The notes: generated by a model not told the origin, from the sequence alone. A DNA stretch of 43,502 nucleotides from Proteiniphilum sp. (GCA_028709605.1 JAQVWR010000006.1:23298-66799); one strand, 5' to 3'; shown: positions 7,831 to 17,774, numbered from the stretch's first letter. Numbers and translations are program-made.

Positions 7831-8115
7831 ATGAAAGAATTTGCGAAATACATCGGAGTGATTGTAATGCTTATAGGCGTTGCCCTGTTGGTGATACCTT
7901 TTCTGATGGGCTCAACGAACAATACCAATCTGATCATTGGGGTATTACTGGTTGTGGAGGGTATGCTGGGGCATATCTTTGTGAACAATATGAAGAAAGG
8001 AAGCACAGTGAGCAACATCATCTGGGCGATCATCTTGTTGTTTCTCCCTTACCTGCTCTTTTTCTTTTGTAAGAAAGCCGCTTATACGGAACAGGAGCTG
8101 GCAGCATACAACTAA
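7831..8115 (+). CDS. small three-segment membrane protein, unknown function
   Basis: A 94-residue protein starting at the ATG at 7831, preceded by an AT-rich leader; the frame is open further upstream but those residues are not protein-like. It has three hydrophobic segments (about residues 8-28 IGVIVMLIGVALLVIPFLMG, 34-53, 62-80) with short polar loops and a lysine pair after the last. It looks like a family of small Bacteroidota membrane proteins annotated as hypothetical. No catalytic motif is visible. A terminator follows 30 bp after the stop, so it is a single-gene unit. Confidence 0.65.
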   Translation: MKEFAKYIGVIVMLIGVALLVIPFLMGSTNNTNLIIGVLLVVEGMLGHIFVNNMKKGSTVSNIIWAIILLFLPYLLFFFCKKAAYTEQELAAYN

Positions 8116-8145
8116 ACATCCCCGAATACAGATTGGGCATAGACT

Positions 8146-8173
8146 AAACCCTGAGACACGCTCTCAGGGTTTT
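8146..8173. terminator. hairpin terminator between convergent genes
   Basis: Perfect 10-bp stem aaaccctgag (8146-8155) with its complement (8163-8172), 7-base loop, then tttt c tgttt. The A-run on the other side lets it also serve the minus-strand NfeD gene. Confidence 0.8.
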
Positions 8174-8192
8174 CTGTTTGACAGGGAGCGGT

Positions 8193-9584
8193 TCACGAGG
8201 AACCTTTCCTTACCACATAGAGCTGGAAGTTCTCATACCTTTTTACTTCTATCACCTCATCTTTTTCAATAAACCCTTTTAAGGAAATGGCATCGTAGTA
8301 AGATCCCTCCAGGTAAACCTTCCCCGAGGGGCGCAGGACAGTAGCCGCCACACCTGTTTTCCCGACGAGCATCAGCGGCTCCATCGGAACAGAGACAAAC
8401 CCCTCCTCATCGGCATGCAGCGCCGCATGGTTCAATAGCCCCGGTTTGCCTATCCTGCTCGACAGATACAGGATCACCGCCACTCCCATACCCAACCCTC
8501 CCAGCACGATCATCACCGCGCGGAAGAGGTCGGAAGAATTCACTCCTTCGAAGCTGAAACGGATATTCCCAATCAGCGCCAGCACCAGCGAGGAAATGAG
8601 GAGCACAATCCCCGTGATGCCGGAGAACCCGAATCCGGGAAAGACAAAGATCTCAAAGACAATAAAGATCAACCCCAGCACAAAGAGGAGCACCTCCCAG
8701 TTCTGGGCATACCCGGTGAGATACAACGGCGCAAAGTAAAGGATCGCCGCCGTGATGGCTGCCGCCGTGGGGAAGCCGACGCCGGGCGACTGCAATTCGA
8801 AGTAAATGCCACCGATGATGAACATGATCAGCAGCGCCTGCACCACACCGTTGGTAAGGAAGCCCTTCACCTGATCATAAAAGGTGGGGTTATAGGTTTC
8901 TATCCGGTAATCGTTTTCACCCAGATGAACCACAACCAGTTCGTGCACGCTCTCCGCGATGCCGTCGCAATAGCCCAGCTCCATCGCCTGACTGGCCGTC
9001 AGGGTCAGGATCTGTGTGGAGTCGGCATATCCCGGCACGACGATCCGCTCATCGACCATCGCCTCAGCGATCAACGGATCGCGCCTCCATTTACGAATCG
9101 TGTCCCCATCTACGATCGTCTCCCTTTTACCGTGACTCTCCGCCGTGGCACGCATAATGCCCCTCATGTAGGACTGATACTTATCGGGGGCAGCCGCACC
9201 GCCGGCACCCTCCACCACCGTTGCCGCACCAATGGAAGCACTTTTTCGCATAAAGATGCTGTCGCAAGCGATGGCGATCAGCGCTCCGGCCGATGCAGCA
9301 TTAAGGTCGATAAAGACATATACCGGTAGCGGGTAATTCAAGATGGCACTGCGCATGGAATCGGCTTCCAGGACACCTCCGCCGTAGGTGTTCATATGCA
9401 GCAATACGGTACGGGCCCCTTTCTCCCTGGCCTGATGCAGTCCGTTTTGCAGATAGATCCAACTGTTGCTGCCGATATGCTCCCTGATATTGATCCGGTA
9501 GATCAACGGCTTTGTATCCTGACCATAGAGATTGCTGAAAAGAATCAAACCAAACAGGATAAGTGTCCCGGTTAAATTTTTCAT
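8193..9584 (-). CDS. membrane-bound ClpP-class serine protease with NfeD domain
   Basis: A 463-residue envelope protein: signal peptide (residues 1-21, ending SNLYGQ), a ClpP/crotonase-fold protease domain (about 25-215), four to five membrane segments (about 230-370) and a C-terminal OB-fold NfeD domain (about 390-460). The catalytic serine is in AASAGALIA and the general-base lysine probably in PDKYQSYM. The family (NfeD1b, STOPP) usually works with a stomatin/flotillin-like partner; none is visible in this window. In archaeal relatives the protease cuts the C-terminus of stomatin. A TATCTTTG -7 motif lies on the minus strand at 9606-9613. Confidence 0.88.
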   Translation of the reverse strand: MKNLTGTLILFGLILFSNLYGQDTKPLIYRINIREHIGSNSWIYLQNGLHQAREKGARTVLLHMNTYGGGVLEADSMRSAILNYPLPVYVFIDLNAASAGALIAIACDSIFMRKSASIGAATVVEGAGGAAAPDKYQSYMRGIMRATAESHGKRETIVDGDTIRKWRRDPLIAEAMVDERIVVPGYADSTQILTLTASQAMELGYCDGIAESVHELVVVHLGENDYRIETYNPTFYDQVKGFLTNGVVQALLIMFIIGGIYFELQSPGVGFPTAAAITAAILYFAPLYLTGYAQNWEVLLFVLGLIFIVFEIFVFPGFGFSGITGIVLLISSLVLALIGNIRFSFEGVNSSDLFRAVMIVLGGLGMGVAVILYLSSRIGKPGLLNHAALHADEEGFVSVPMEPLMLVGKTGVAATVLRPSGKVYLEGSYYDAISLKGFIEKDEVIEVKRYENFQLYVVRKGSS

Positions 9585-9679
9585 TTTTTAATAGTAATAT
9601 TGAAACAAAGATAATAGATTTCCCATTTCTCCGGTCATTTTCATCAAAAATGTGTATATTTGTCGTTCAATTTATCAGC

Positions 9680-10060
9680 ATGAGCACTATTTTACTAAGC
9701 ATAGGATCCAACACGTTCGCGAAGACCAATATCGACAAAGCCAAAAGGATGCTGACGCGTCTTTTTCCGGACATTGTATTCAGTCAGCCGATCTTGTCGG
9801 AACCGGACGATGAGAAATACTCCTTTCTTTTCCGGAATGTGCTGGCAAAAGCCGAAACTGAGTGGTTGCCCGAGGAGGTGATTGAAAAGATCAAACAGAC
9901 GGAACGTGCGGTAGGACGTTCTCCGAGAGACAAATATCTGGGAAAGGTGATTATCGACATCGATCTCATCCGCTACAATGATGAGATTCTCCGTCCCGAT
10001 GATTTTCAGAGAGAGTATGTGCAACAGCTGCTTCTCACCCTGAATACTCCTCCCGCTTAA
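9680..10060 (+). CDS. short HPPK-like (FolK-like) protein with altered active site
   Basis: A 126-residue protein starting at the ATG at 9680, 18 bp after a TATATTTG -7 motif (9655-9662). It keeps the HPPK opening (LLSIGSN), the F-x-N motif (LFRNVLA), the helix ending in GR, and the Mg-binding D-x-D (IIDIDL). By my alignment to E. coli HPPK, Arg82 is kept, but Arg84, Trp89 and Arg92 are replaced by Pro, Leu and Val. The C-terminal third of a normal 160-residue HPPK is missing. It may therefore be a paralogue not acting in folate synthesis, or a weak enzyme. Its stop overlaps the relA stop by 3 bp in convergent orientation. Confidence 0.7.
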   Translation: MSTILLSIGSNTFAKTNIDKAKRMLTRLFPDIVFSQPILSEPDDEKYSFLFRNVLAKAETEWLPEEVIEKIKQTERAVGRSPRDKYLGKVIIDIDLIRYNDEILRPDDFQREYVQQLLLTLNTPPA

Positions 10061-12255
10061 TTGAGACGGGTCACCGACTTCACCCCTTTCACCGCTTTCA
10101 GCTTCCTGATCAGCTGCTCTAGCATAGAGGTGTTGGCCAGCATCACCGAAATGTTTCCCTGAAACAGACCGTCATTGGAATCGATGGAGATGGAACGCAT
10201 CTGCACCCCCTCTTCTTTAGAGATAATCGACATCAGATTGGCCACAATATTGATCTGATCATTGCCGATCACCCGCAACACAATGGTATAGCTGGAGCTG
10301 CCGGTGGTGCCCGACCAGCGTGCCTTGAGTACACGGTATCCGAAGCGGGAGAACAGGTCGTGCGCATTGGGACAGTTCAACCGGTGGATCTTGATTCCCT
10401 GTGAGGAGACAAACCCGAAGATCTCATCCCCGAAGATGGGATTGCAGCATTTTGCAAGCTTATAGTCCACCCCTGTCAGGTTCTGATCGATCACCAGCTC
10501 TTCGGAGCTTCTGATTTCAGGAGAAGCGCTCTTCAGGGTGAACTGCCCGGCACTGATCAGTTGTGCCGCGTCCCTGCCCTCACTCTCCCTGTTCTCCAGC
10601 TCCAGATAACGGTCAATCACCCAGTTGACATCCAGCTTCTCCGCGGCGATATCCACATAAAAGTCGGTTACAGTCTTGTATTTCAGCTTTTTGATCAGCT
10701 GCATCAGGTGGGCTTCATCCACCTCAATCTTGCGGTTCTTCATTCGCCGAGAGAGGGTCTCCTTGGCAATATCCACCTGCTTGCCTGCCTCCTCCTTCAG
10801 CAGTTGGCGAATCTTGGTGCGTGCGCGCGAGGTGACTACGAAGCTGAGCCAGTCCTGTTTGGGTGTCTGATGTACGGAGGTGTTGATCTCCACCTGATCG
10901 CCGCTCTTCAGCAGGTGCTTGATGGGCACGTTCCTGCCGTTCACTATGCCTGACATGCAGGCAGCCCCCAGCTTGGAGTGAATGGCAAAGGCAAAATCGA
11001 GCACGGTGGCACCCTTGGGCAACTTGAAAAGATCACCTTTGGGCGTAAAAACGAAGATCTCCTCCTCATAGAGATCCAGTTTGAAGTCGGTCAGCTTTTG
11101 GCTCAGGTTTGCCTCTTTGTCCTCAAGCGACTCGCGCAGGGAGTTCAACCAGTTGTCGAGCGTCGACTCTTCTCTCACCCCCTTATACTTCCAGTGGGCC
11201 GCCAGCCCCCGCTCGGCGATCTCATCCATGCGGCGGGTTCTGATCTGCACCTCTACCCAGCGGGAGCCGGGACCCATCACCGTGATGTGCAACGACTCAT
11301 ATCCGTTGCTCTTGGGAATGGAAAGCCAGTCTTTCAATCGCTTCGGGTTGGGCTGATACATGTCGGTAATGACCGAGTAGACCTGCCAGCACTGTGCCTT
11401 CTCCTGATCGGCCGGAGCATCCAGGATCACACGGATGGCAAACAGGTCGTAGATGTTCTCAAACTCGATCTTCTGCTTCTTCAGTTTATTGAGGATGGAG
11501 TGAATGGACTTGGTGCGTCCCTTGATGTCATATTTCAAGCCTGTTTTGGCCAGCCGTTCATCCACCGGCGCAATGAACTCACGGATGTACTTCTCGCGGG
11601 AGCGCTTCGTCTCGTTCAGCTTTTGTGCGATGTAGTCATACCGCTCCCGATCGGTATACTTGAGCGATAGATCTTCCAATTCCGACTTGATGGTATACAG
11701 CCCCAGCCGGTGAGCCAGGGGAGCGTAGAGATAAGAGGATTCCACCGCCAGATCGAGCCGCCGGGAGCATGCTGCAGCCTTCGCGTCGCGCATCAGCTGC
11801 AGCTGCCTGGCAATCAGGATGAAGACCACACGGATATCCTCCGCCATCGACAACAGCAGCCTCATATAGTTCTCCGACTCTACCGCCGTACGCTTGTCGC
11901 TGAGCCGGCTGATCTTTTTCAATCCACGCAGGATCACCTCTACTTCATCGCCGAACAGCTGCTTGATCTCTGCCAGGGAATGGAGTTCCCCGATAACCGC
12001 ACGGTACAACAGCACGGCACATACCGTCGGTTGCTTCAGTCCGATCTCATCCACCGTAATCAAAGCGGTGCGCATATCCAGGATCACATCGTACCATGCC
12101 TCATCATTCTCCGGCTGTTCTGTCTGCACGGATCCACGTATCATCTCTTTCAGCCGGGATACCTTCTCCCGCTCCCACGCCTGACGCAAAAAAGAATAGA
12201 GCCTGCGATATAGTTGCAGGAACTCGCGTTGATCCAGGGAAGGGGTATCTGTCAT
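10057..12255 (-). CDS. relA: RelA/SpoT-family (p)ppGpp synthetase, RelA type
   Basis: Makes the stringent-response alarmone (p)ppGpp from GTP/GDP and ATP on starved ribosomes. I use the ATG at 12255 (732 residues), just after a TACATTTG motif (minus strand, 12284-12291); the open frame to 12378 crosses that promoter. Domains in order: pseudo-hydrolase domain (about 1-190), synthetase (about 235-360, with RLKDWLSIPKSNGYESLH intact), TGS (about 400-465), helical and zinc-finger-like region (KLAKCCNPIFGDEI), and C-terminal ACT domain. The hydrolase HD motif is lost: the AALLHD segment reads AVLLYRAV here. This makes it synthetase-only, so a bifunctional SpoT/Rel should exist elsewhere. Confidence 0.92.
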   Translation of the reverse strand: MTDTPSLDQREFLQLYRRLYSFLRQAWEREKVSRLKEMIRGSVQTEQPENDEAWYDVILDMRTALITVDEIGLKQPTVCAVLLYRAVIGELHSLAEIKQLFGDEVEVILRGLKKISRLSDKRTAVESENYMRLLLSMAEDIRVVFILIARQLQLMRDAKAAACSRRLDLAVESSYLYAPLAHRLGLYTIKSELEDLSLKYTDRERYDYIAQKLNETKRSREKYIREFIAPVDERLAKTGLKYDIKGRTKSIHSILNKLKKQKIEFENIYDLFAIRVILDAPADQEKAQCWQVYSVITDMYQPNPKRLKDWLSIPKSNGYESLHITVMGPGSRWVEVQIRTRRMDEIAERGLAAHWKYKGVREESTLDNWLNSLRESLEDKEANLSQKLTDFKLDLYEEEIFVFTPKGDLFKLPKGATVLDFAFAIHSKLGAACMSGIVNGRNVPIKHLLKSGDQVEINTSVHQTPKQDWLSFVVTSRARTKIRQLLKEEAGKQVDIAKETLSRRMKNRKIEVDEAHLMQLIKKLKYKTVTDFYVDIAAEKLDVNWVIDRYLELENRESEGRDAAQLISAGQFTLKSASPEIRSSEELVIDQNLTGVDYKLAKCCNPIFGDEIFGFVSSQGIKIHRLNCPNAHDLFSRFGYRVLKARWSGTTGSSSYTIVLRVIGNDQINIVANLMSIISKEEGVQMRSISIDSNDGLFQGNISVMLANTSMLEQLIRKLKAVKGVKSVTRLN

Positions 12256-12355
12256 GCTACTGTTTTGAGTTCTTTTGGAGATACAAATGTACAATTTTCC
12301 ACGAGAAATAAACGACCACCACCGAAAAAAAAAGGCTTGCAGGCCTCCGTTCTTC

Positions 12356-12386
12356 TTGTACGTTAAGGATGTTATCACTACATTTG
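12356..12386 (+). promoter_or_regulatory. promoter of the beta-mannosidase gene
   Basis: TTG at 12356-12358, 20-bp spacer and TACATTTG at 12379-12386 match the Bacteroidota consensus. The start codon is at 12415. Confidence 0.6.
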
Positions 12387-12414
12387 CACTTCATAACAAG
12401 TCAAATTCAACACC

Positions 12415-14964
12415 ATGCGAATATTCTTCTCCCTCCTCTCTCTCTTGCTGCCCCTGCTGGCATCTGCACAACAACATGAGGTGATCCGCCTTAACGACGG
12501 CTGGCAGTTTGCTCAGATGAACCACGCACAATGGTACGATGCCGAGGTACCGGGATCGGTACAGCGTGACCTGGTACTTCACGGAGTATTGCCGGATCCT
12601 TTCTACGGCACCAACGAGCAGCTGGTGCAGTGGGTGGAGGATGAAAACTGGGATTTCAAAAAATCATTCACCGTCACTGCCTCACAACTGCAATACGACG
12701 AGGCACAGCTCTTCTTTGAGGGGCTCGACACCCAAGCGGAGGTGTTTCTCAACGGGTCCCGCATCCTGCAATCGGAAAATATGTTTACAGGTCATAAAAT
12801 ATCGGTGAAAAAGTTGCTCACGGAGGGAGAGAACAAGCTCTACATCCGTTTCTACTCTCCCATACAGACCCTGATGCCGGCCCGTGCCACTTTCGGCTAC
12901 GACTATCCCGCCGGCAACGACCACCGAGAGGAGAAGCTGAGCATCTACAACCGCAAAGCACCCTACCACTTCGGATGGGACTGGGGCATCCGAATCGTGC
13001 AGATGGGGATCTGGAAGCCGGTATCCCTCCTCTTCTACAATGATGCCTGCATTGAGGATTACTATGTGAAACAATGCGCGATCACCGACAAGAAAGCAGC
13101 GATCGAGCATCAGATTGAGATCCATTCGCTCATTGACGGAGAGGCGATCCTCACCTATGGCTATGCCCTCAACGGCAAGGAACTGACCAGGGAGCATCAA
13201 ACAATCCGCCTCTCAAAAGGGATCAACAGGCTGTCGTTCCCGGCCACCATCACCAATCCTCAGCTCTGGATGCCGGTGAACTGGGGCGAACAGCATCTCT
13301 ACGACTTCTTCGTCACCCTCCGCCGGGACGACCGGCTGATCGCGGAGAAGCAGGTGCGCACGGGACTGCGCTCGGTGCGGCTGGTGCAAAAGGAGGATGA
13401 ACAAGGCCGCTCCTTCTTTTTCGAGGTGAACGGCATCCCCCTCTTTGCCAAGGGCGCCAACTACATACCGGGTGAGATCTTCACCACGCAACAGGATTCA
13501 GCTTATTATGACAAAATTTTCGATCAGATCACCGGTGCCAACATGAACTTCGTCCGCGTATGGGGTGGCGGCATCTACGAGAATGAGGCGTTCTACCGAC
13601 AAGCCGACGAACGGGGCATCCTGGTGTGGCAGGATTTTATCTTCGGCTGCGTGCCCTACCCCTCCGACGATGCTTTTCTGTCCAACGTGCGGGAGGAGGC
13701 GGTCTACAACATCAAACGGCTGCGCAACCACCCCTCCCTGGCTTTCTGGTGCGGCAACAATGAAATCGAAGAGGGGCTGCACCACTGGGGATGGCAGAAG
13801 GAGTACCCCGCCGAGGTGATGGATGCCTGGTTCGAAGGGTACGACAAGACCTTCCGCAAGTTGCTACCGTCACTGGTGAAGGAGCTGGACGGCACCCGCA
13901 GCTATATCCACGGGTCACCCTACGACTCCAATTGGGGCAACCCGGAGAAATTTGCCGCCAGCGATGTACACGACTGGGGTCTCTGGTACGGTCACCTCCC
14001 CTTCGAGGCAATGGGCGACCGACTGCCGCGCTTTGCCAGTGAATTCGGCTTTCAGTCGTTCCCTGAGATGAAGACCATTCGCTCCTTCGCCCCTGAAGAG
14101 CAGTGGGCATTAGAGAGCGAGGTGATGCAGGTGCACCAGAAAGCATCTACCGGTAACTCACTCATCAAAAAATACATGGATATGTACTATCCGCAGCCGA
14201 AAAACTTTGCGGATTTTGTCTACGTGGGACTGGTGATGCAGGGCAACGGCATGGAAGAGTCGGTAGAGGCAATGCGCCGCGGCAGGCCTTACTGCATGGG
14301 AGCGCTCTACTGGCAGATCAACGACGACTGGCCGGTGGTCTCCTGGTCGAGCATCGATTCCTACGACAACTGGAAGGCACAGCACTACCGGATGCGCGAT
14401 GTATTTGCCCCGCTCGCCCTAGGAATCGCATTCAAAGAAGACAGATTGCAGTTTTACACCATGTCCGATTATCTGCAGGAGAAGGAAAACCTGCTGCTGA
14501 CGGTGCAGGTGATTGATTTTACTACCGGCAAGCAAAGGGAAATCAAAGAGAAGGTGCGTGCCAGAGCCAATTCCAGTAATATTGTAAAGACAATAGCGGC
14601 ATCCTCTCTGCTGAATGAAGCAGACAAAGCCAGCAAGATGATTCACGCCTTTCTCAGTGACAGCAAGGGGAATGTGATCGCTTCCAAAGACTACTTCTTT
14701 TACTGGCCCAACAAGCTCAACCTCCCTGAAACAAAAATTGACACAAAAGTACGGTATGCCGACGGGCAGTACACCGTAACCCTATCCAGCCCCAGGCTGG
14801 CAAAAGATGTCTTCGTGGAGATTCCCGTCCAGGGCGCCCGCTTCAGCGATAACTTCATCGACCTGCTGCCGGGAGAGAAAAAAACCATCATCATCCGTTC
14901 ACCGAAGCTGAAAGCTGCCGACAAGACACCGGTCACGATCAAACATATGCGGGAAATATACTGA
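12415..14964 (+). CDS. GH2 beta-mannosidase, secreted
   Basis: Removes terminal beta-linked mannose from mannan, glucomannan or N-glycan core fragments. The 849-residue protein has a signal peptide (residues 1-18, cleaved after ASA), a GH2 sugar-binding jelly-roll (about 22-195), an Ig-like domain (about 200-310), a TIM-barrel and C-terminal beta domains. The acid/base is Glu450 (WCGNNEIE) and the nucleophile Glu543 (ASEFGFQSF); the 93-residue gap equals that in the Bacteroides thetaiotaomicron enzyme BtMan2A, as I recall it. NWDFKKSF and YGYDY blocks are also typical. It has its own promoter and no SusC/SusD pair nearby, so it is not in a polysaccharide utilisation locus here. Likely periplasmic. 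Confidence 0.93.
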   Translation: MRIFFSLLSLLLPLLASAQQHEVIRLNDGWQFAQMNHAQWYDAEVPGSVQRDLVLHGVLPDPFYGTNEQLVQWVEDENWDFKKSFTVTASQLQYDEAQLFFEGLDTQAEVFLNGSRILQSENMFTGHKISVKKLLTEGENKLYIRFYSPIQTLMPARATFGYDYPAGNDHREEKLSIYNRKAPYHFGWDWGIRIVQMGIWKPVSLLFYNDACIEDYYVKQCAITDKKAAIEHQIEIHSLIDGEAILTYGYALNGKELTREHQTIRLSKGINRLSFPATITNPQLWMPVNWGEQHLYDFFVTLRRDDRLIAEKQVRTGLRSVRLVQKEDEQGRSFFFEVNGIPLFAKGANYIPGEIFTTQQDSAYYDKIFDQITGANMNFVRVWGGGIYENEAFYRQADERGILVWQDFIFGCVPYPSDDAFLSNVREEAVYNIKRLRNHPSLAFWCGNNEIEEGLHHWGWQKEYPAEVMDAWFEGYDKTFRKLLPSLVKELDGTRSYIHGSPYDSNWGNPEKFAASDVHDWGLWYGHLPFEAMGDRLPRFASEFGFQSFPEMKTIRSFAPEEQWALESEVMQVHQKASTGNSLIKKYMDMYYPQPKNFADFVYVGLVMQGNGMEESVEAMRRGRPYCMGALYWQINDDWPVVSWSSIDSYDNWKAQHYRMRDVFAPLALGIAFKEDRLQFYTMSDYLQEKENLLLTVQVIDFTTGKQREIKEKVRARANSSNIVKTIAASSLLNEADKASKMIHAFLSDSKGNVIASKDYFFYWPNKLNLPETKIDTKVRYADGQYTVTLSSPRLAKDVFVEIPVQGARFSDNFIDLLPGEKKTIIIRSPKLKAADKTPVTIKHMREIY

Positions 14965-15325
14965 CATGGGGAGAAGGGACCGACATGGACACATGAAATA
15001 GGTAAACACCTCCCAGGATAGGTGGTACCCGGTGCATGTTGAGCCAGGCTGCCGACCACTGCTGTCTCCTCTTCAGAATGATCAATCATAAAATTATAGG
15101 AGAGAAATGATTAAAAACACCCACAAAAGGGGGTTTTTCAGGTGATTACGCAGAAATCAGATTGAGGAAGAATGACTGAAACGGGAAAAGATGAGAGTCG
15201 GTAACTACAAGTCAACCCTCTACAACAGGCGGCCGGCGGATGAAAAATGTGCGACAGGGATGGGGTAAAATCAGTCAGTTGGTATTATCTTTGCACCCAC
15301 AGACAAAAAAAGAATTGACACAATA
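14965..15325 (+). other. 361-bp intergenic region before proS
   Basis: The first part (about 14980-15060) contains nested complementary segments (acatg/catgt, ggta/tacc, acct/aggt around 15000-15035) that could fold, but I recognise no RNA family. A terminator follows at 15113-15138. The last part holds a TATCTTTG -7 motif at 15286-15293 that probably drives proS. No coding sequence is supported. Confidence 0.5.
15113..15138 (+). terminator. rho-independent terminator downstream of the beta-mannosidase
   Basis: Stem aaaaacaccc (15113-15122) with gggggttttt (15129-15138), one mismatch, 6-base loop, and the T-run forms the end of the stem. It lies about 150 bp past the mannosidase stop, leaving a long 3' untranslated region. 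Confidence 0.6.
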
Positions 15326-16807
15326 ATGGCTAAAGAATTGAAGGAGCTTACGCCCCGCAGTAAAGACTATTCGCAGTGGTACCTCGACCTGGTAATCAAA
15401 GCCGACCTGGCGGAAAACTCAGCCGTACGCGGCTGCATGGTCATCAAGCCCTATGGCTATGCCATCTGGGAGAAGATGCAGCGCCAGCTGGACGATATGT
15501 TCAAAGAGACCGGACATGAGAACGCCTACTTCCCCCTCTTTATCCCGAAATCCTATCTGAGCCGCGAGGCAGATCATGTGGAAGGGTTTGCAAAGGAGTG
15601 TGCTGTGGTGACCCACTACCGCCTCAAGAACGATCCGAACGGCAACGGCGTGATCGTCGACCCCGAGGCAAAGCTGGAAGAGGAGCTGATCGTACGCCCC
15701 ACTTCCGAAACCATTATCTGGAGCACCTATAAGAACTGGATCCAGTCGTACCGCGACCTGCCGCTGCTCATCAACCAATGGGCCAACGTAGTGCGATGGG
15801 AAATGCGTACACGCCTCTTTCTCCGCACAGCCGAGTTCCTCTGGCAGGAGGGCCACACCGCCCATGCCACCAAAGAGGAGGCGGTGAGAGAGGCTGAACA
15901 GATGATTAACATCTATGCTGAGTTTGCCGAAAAATTTATGGCGATGCCGGTGATCAAAGGGCACAAGTCGGAGTCGGAACGGTTCGCCGGCGCCCTCGAC
16001 ACTTATACCATCGAGGCATTGATGCAGGACGGCAAAGCACTGCAGTCGGGCACCTCCCACTTCCTGGGGCAGAACTTCGCCAAGGCGTTCGATGTGCAGT
16101 TCACCGACAAAAACGGCAACCGCGACTATGTGTGGGCCACCTCCTGGGGTGTCTCCACCCGCCTGATGGGAGCCCTGATCATGTCTCACTCCGACGACAA
16201 CGGACTGGTACTGCCTCCGAAGCTGGCCCCTTATCAGGTAGTGATCATTCCGATTTACAAAAACGAGGAGCAGCTGCAACAGATCAATGAGAAGGCGGCA
16301 GGCATCATGAAGCGGCTAAAAGATCTGGGCATCTCTGTCCGGTACGACAATAGCGACAACAAGAAGCCGGGATGGAAGTTCTCCGAATATGAGCTGAAAG
16401 GTGTGCCGGTACGTCTCGCCATAGGAGGACGCGATCTGGAAAACAACACCGTGGAAGTAGCCCGCCGGGATACGCTGACCAAGGAGACGCTCTCCTGCGA
16501 AGGCATCGAACAACATATCCAATCACTACTGACGGAGATCCAAGAGGCCATCTACCGGAAGGCAGCCGACTTCCGTACAGCACAGACCCGTGAAGTGAAC
16601 AGCTATGAGGAGTTCAAAGAAGAGATTGAGAAGGGCGGCTTCCTCCTCTGCCACTGGGACGGTACCGCCGAAACCGAAGAGCGGATCAAGAACGAAACCA
16701 AGGCTACCATCCGCTGCATCCCGCTCGAGGGAGATAAAACCCCCGGCAAGTGTATGGTGACCGGTAAACCCTCCGCACAACGGGTGATCATCGCCAGGGC
16801 ATATTAA
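15326..16807 (+). CDS. proS: prolyl-tRNA synthetase, archaeal/eukaryote-like short form
   Basis: Charges tRNA-Pro with proline. The 493-residue class II synthetase has motif 1 (around [17 protein letters not shown]), motif 2 ([20 protein letters not shown]) and motif 3 ([19 protein letters not shown]), followed by an anticodon-binding domain (about 285-400) and a C-terminal zinc-type domain ending in Y (IIARAY). It lacks the ~180-residue editing insertion between motifs 2 and 3 found in E. coli ProRS, so it is the archaeal-like type common in Bacteroidota. Motif 2 to motif 3 spacing and final tyrosine agree with that type. A TATCTTTG promoter element lies 33 bp upstream. menA follows 14 bp later and is probably co-transcribed. 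Confidence 0.96.
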   Translation: MAKELKELTPRSKDYSQWYLDLVIKADLAENSAVRGCMVIKPYGYAIWEKMQRQLDDMFKETGHENAYFPLFIPKSYLSREADHVEGFAKECAVVTHYRLKNDPNGNGVIVDPEAKLEEELIVRPTSETIIWSTYKNWIQSYRDLPLLINQWANVVRWEMRTRLFLRTAEFLWQEGHTAHATKEEAVREAEQMINIYAEFAEKFMAMPVIKGHKSESERFAGALDTYTIEALMQDGKALQSGTSHFLGQNFAKAFDVQFTDKNGNRDYVWATSWGVSTRLMGALIMSHSDDNGLVLPPKLAPYQVVIIPIYKNEEQLQQINEKAAGIMKRLKDLGISVRYDNSDNKKPGWKFSEYELKGVPVRLAIGGRDLENNTVEVARRDTLTKETLSCEGIEQHIQSLLTEIQEAIYRKAADFRTAQTREVNSYEEFKEEIEKGGFLLCHWDGTAETEERIKNETKATIRCIPLEGDKTPGKCMVTGKPSAQRVIIARAY

Positions 16808-16821
16808 TCGCTACACCCGAC

Positions 16822-17727
16822 ATGGCATCAGTGAAACAGTGGATCTTCGCCTGCCGGCTGCGCACCCTCTTTCTGGCAGCGGCAAGCGTCATCCTGGGCA
16901 GCTCCCTCTCCTGGCAACAGGGGGCTTTCAGCACCCATACATTCATGCTGGCTTTCCTGCTGGCGGTGACCCTTCAGATCCTGGCCAACCTGGCCAACGA
17001 CCTGGGCGACTACCTCATGGGAACCGACACCACCGGCCGACGGGAAGGACCGATACGGGCACTGCAGGGAGGTTGCATCACGGTCGGGGCAATGAAGAAG
17101 GCAATCGCAGCCGGGGTGATGCTCTGCATCGCCCTCGGGCTCACGCTGATCTTCACCGCTCCCGGCATCGCCATGGGCTCCACAACACTGATCTTCCTCC
17201 TGCTGGGAGGTGCCTCCATCCTGGCGGCTCTCCTCTACACCATGGGCCGTCATGCCTACGGATACAGAGGATGGGGTGATCTCTTTGCTTTTTTCTTCTT
17301 CGGACCGGTGCCGGTGATCGGCACCTACTTCCTCCACAGCGGCTCGTTCGATGCGCGGCCGCTACTGCCCGCCATCGGCCTGGGACTGATCAGCAGCCTG
17401 GTCCTCAACGTGAACAATATGCGGGACATTGACAACGACCGTGCTTCGGGGAAGATCACCATCGCCGTAAAATTGGGACTGAAAAATGCAAAACGATACC
17501 ATGCCCTGATGACACTCTCTTCGTTCCTCTGCTTTACCGCATTCAATCTGTTTTACATGGCTGCCTCCCCGCTGAGCTATCTCTATCTGCTCATTTTCAT
17601 CAAACTCTTTCAGATCATGATCGCCATCAATCAACGGGAGGGTCGTACACTCGACCCCTATCTGAAACAAACCTCTCTCGTGGGATTTCTGCTCTCCCTC
17701 GCCTTTGCTCTCAGCATCAACCTGTAA
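16822..17727 (+). CDS. menA: 1,4-dihydroxy-2-naphthoate polyprenyltransferase
   Basis: Attaches the polyprenyl tail to 1,4-dihydroxy-2-naphthoate to give demethylmenaquinone, the respiratory quinone precursor, in the inner membrane. The 301-residue UbiA-family protein has about eight to nine membrane helices. The first Asp-rich motif is [11 protein letters not shown] (Asn59, Asp60, Asp63, Asp69) and the second NNMRDIDND near residue 198. These bind the prenyl diphosphate through Mg. The N-D-x-x-D spacing favours MenA over UbiA. The start is 14 bp after the proS stop; the DUF853 ATPase gene follows 47 bp later. No other men genes are in the window. Confidence 0.93.
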   Translation: MASVKQWIFACRLRTLFLAAASVILGSSLSWQQGAFSTHTFMLAFLLAVTLQILANLANDLGDYLMGTDTTGRREGPIRALQGGCITVGAMKKAIAAGVMLCIALGLTLIFTAPGIAMGSTTLIFLLLGGASILAALLYTMGRHAYGYRGWGDLFAFFFFGPVPVIGTYFLHSGSFDARPLLPAIGLGLISSLVLNVNNMRDIDNDRASGKITIAVKLGLKNAKRYHALMTLSSFLCFTAFNLFYMAASPLSYLYLLIFIKLFQIMIAINQREGRTLDPYLKQTSLVGFLLSLAFALSINL

Positions 17728-17774
17728 ACAGAGATTACCTTTGCCCAAAACAGAAACCAAACAATCAAACCGGT

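Noticed and set aside
12256..12378. N-terminal extension of RelA
   Set aside because: The extension crosses the TACATTTG promoter motif at 12284-12291 and adds residues unlike the family.
14980..15060. Signal recognition particle RNA or other known structured RNA
   Set aside because: The conserved SRP loop (ggaagga-type and agcag) is absent on both strands, and no other family fits.
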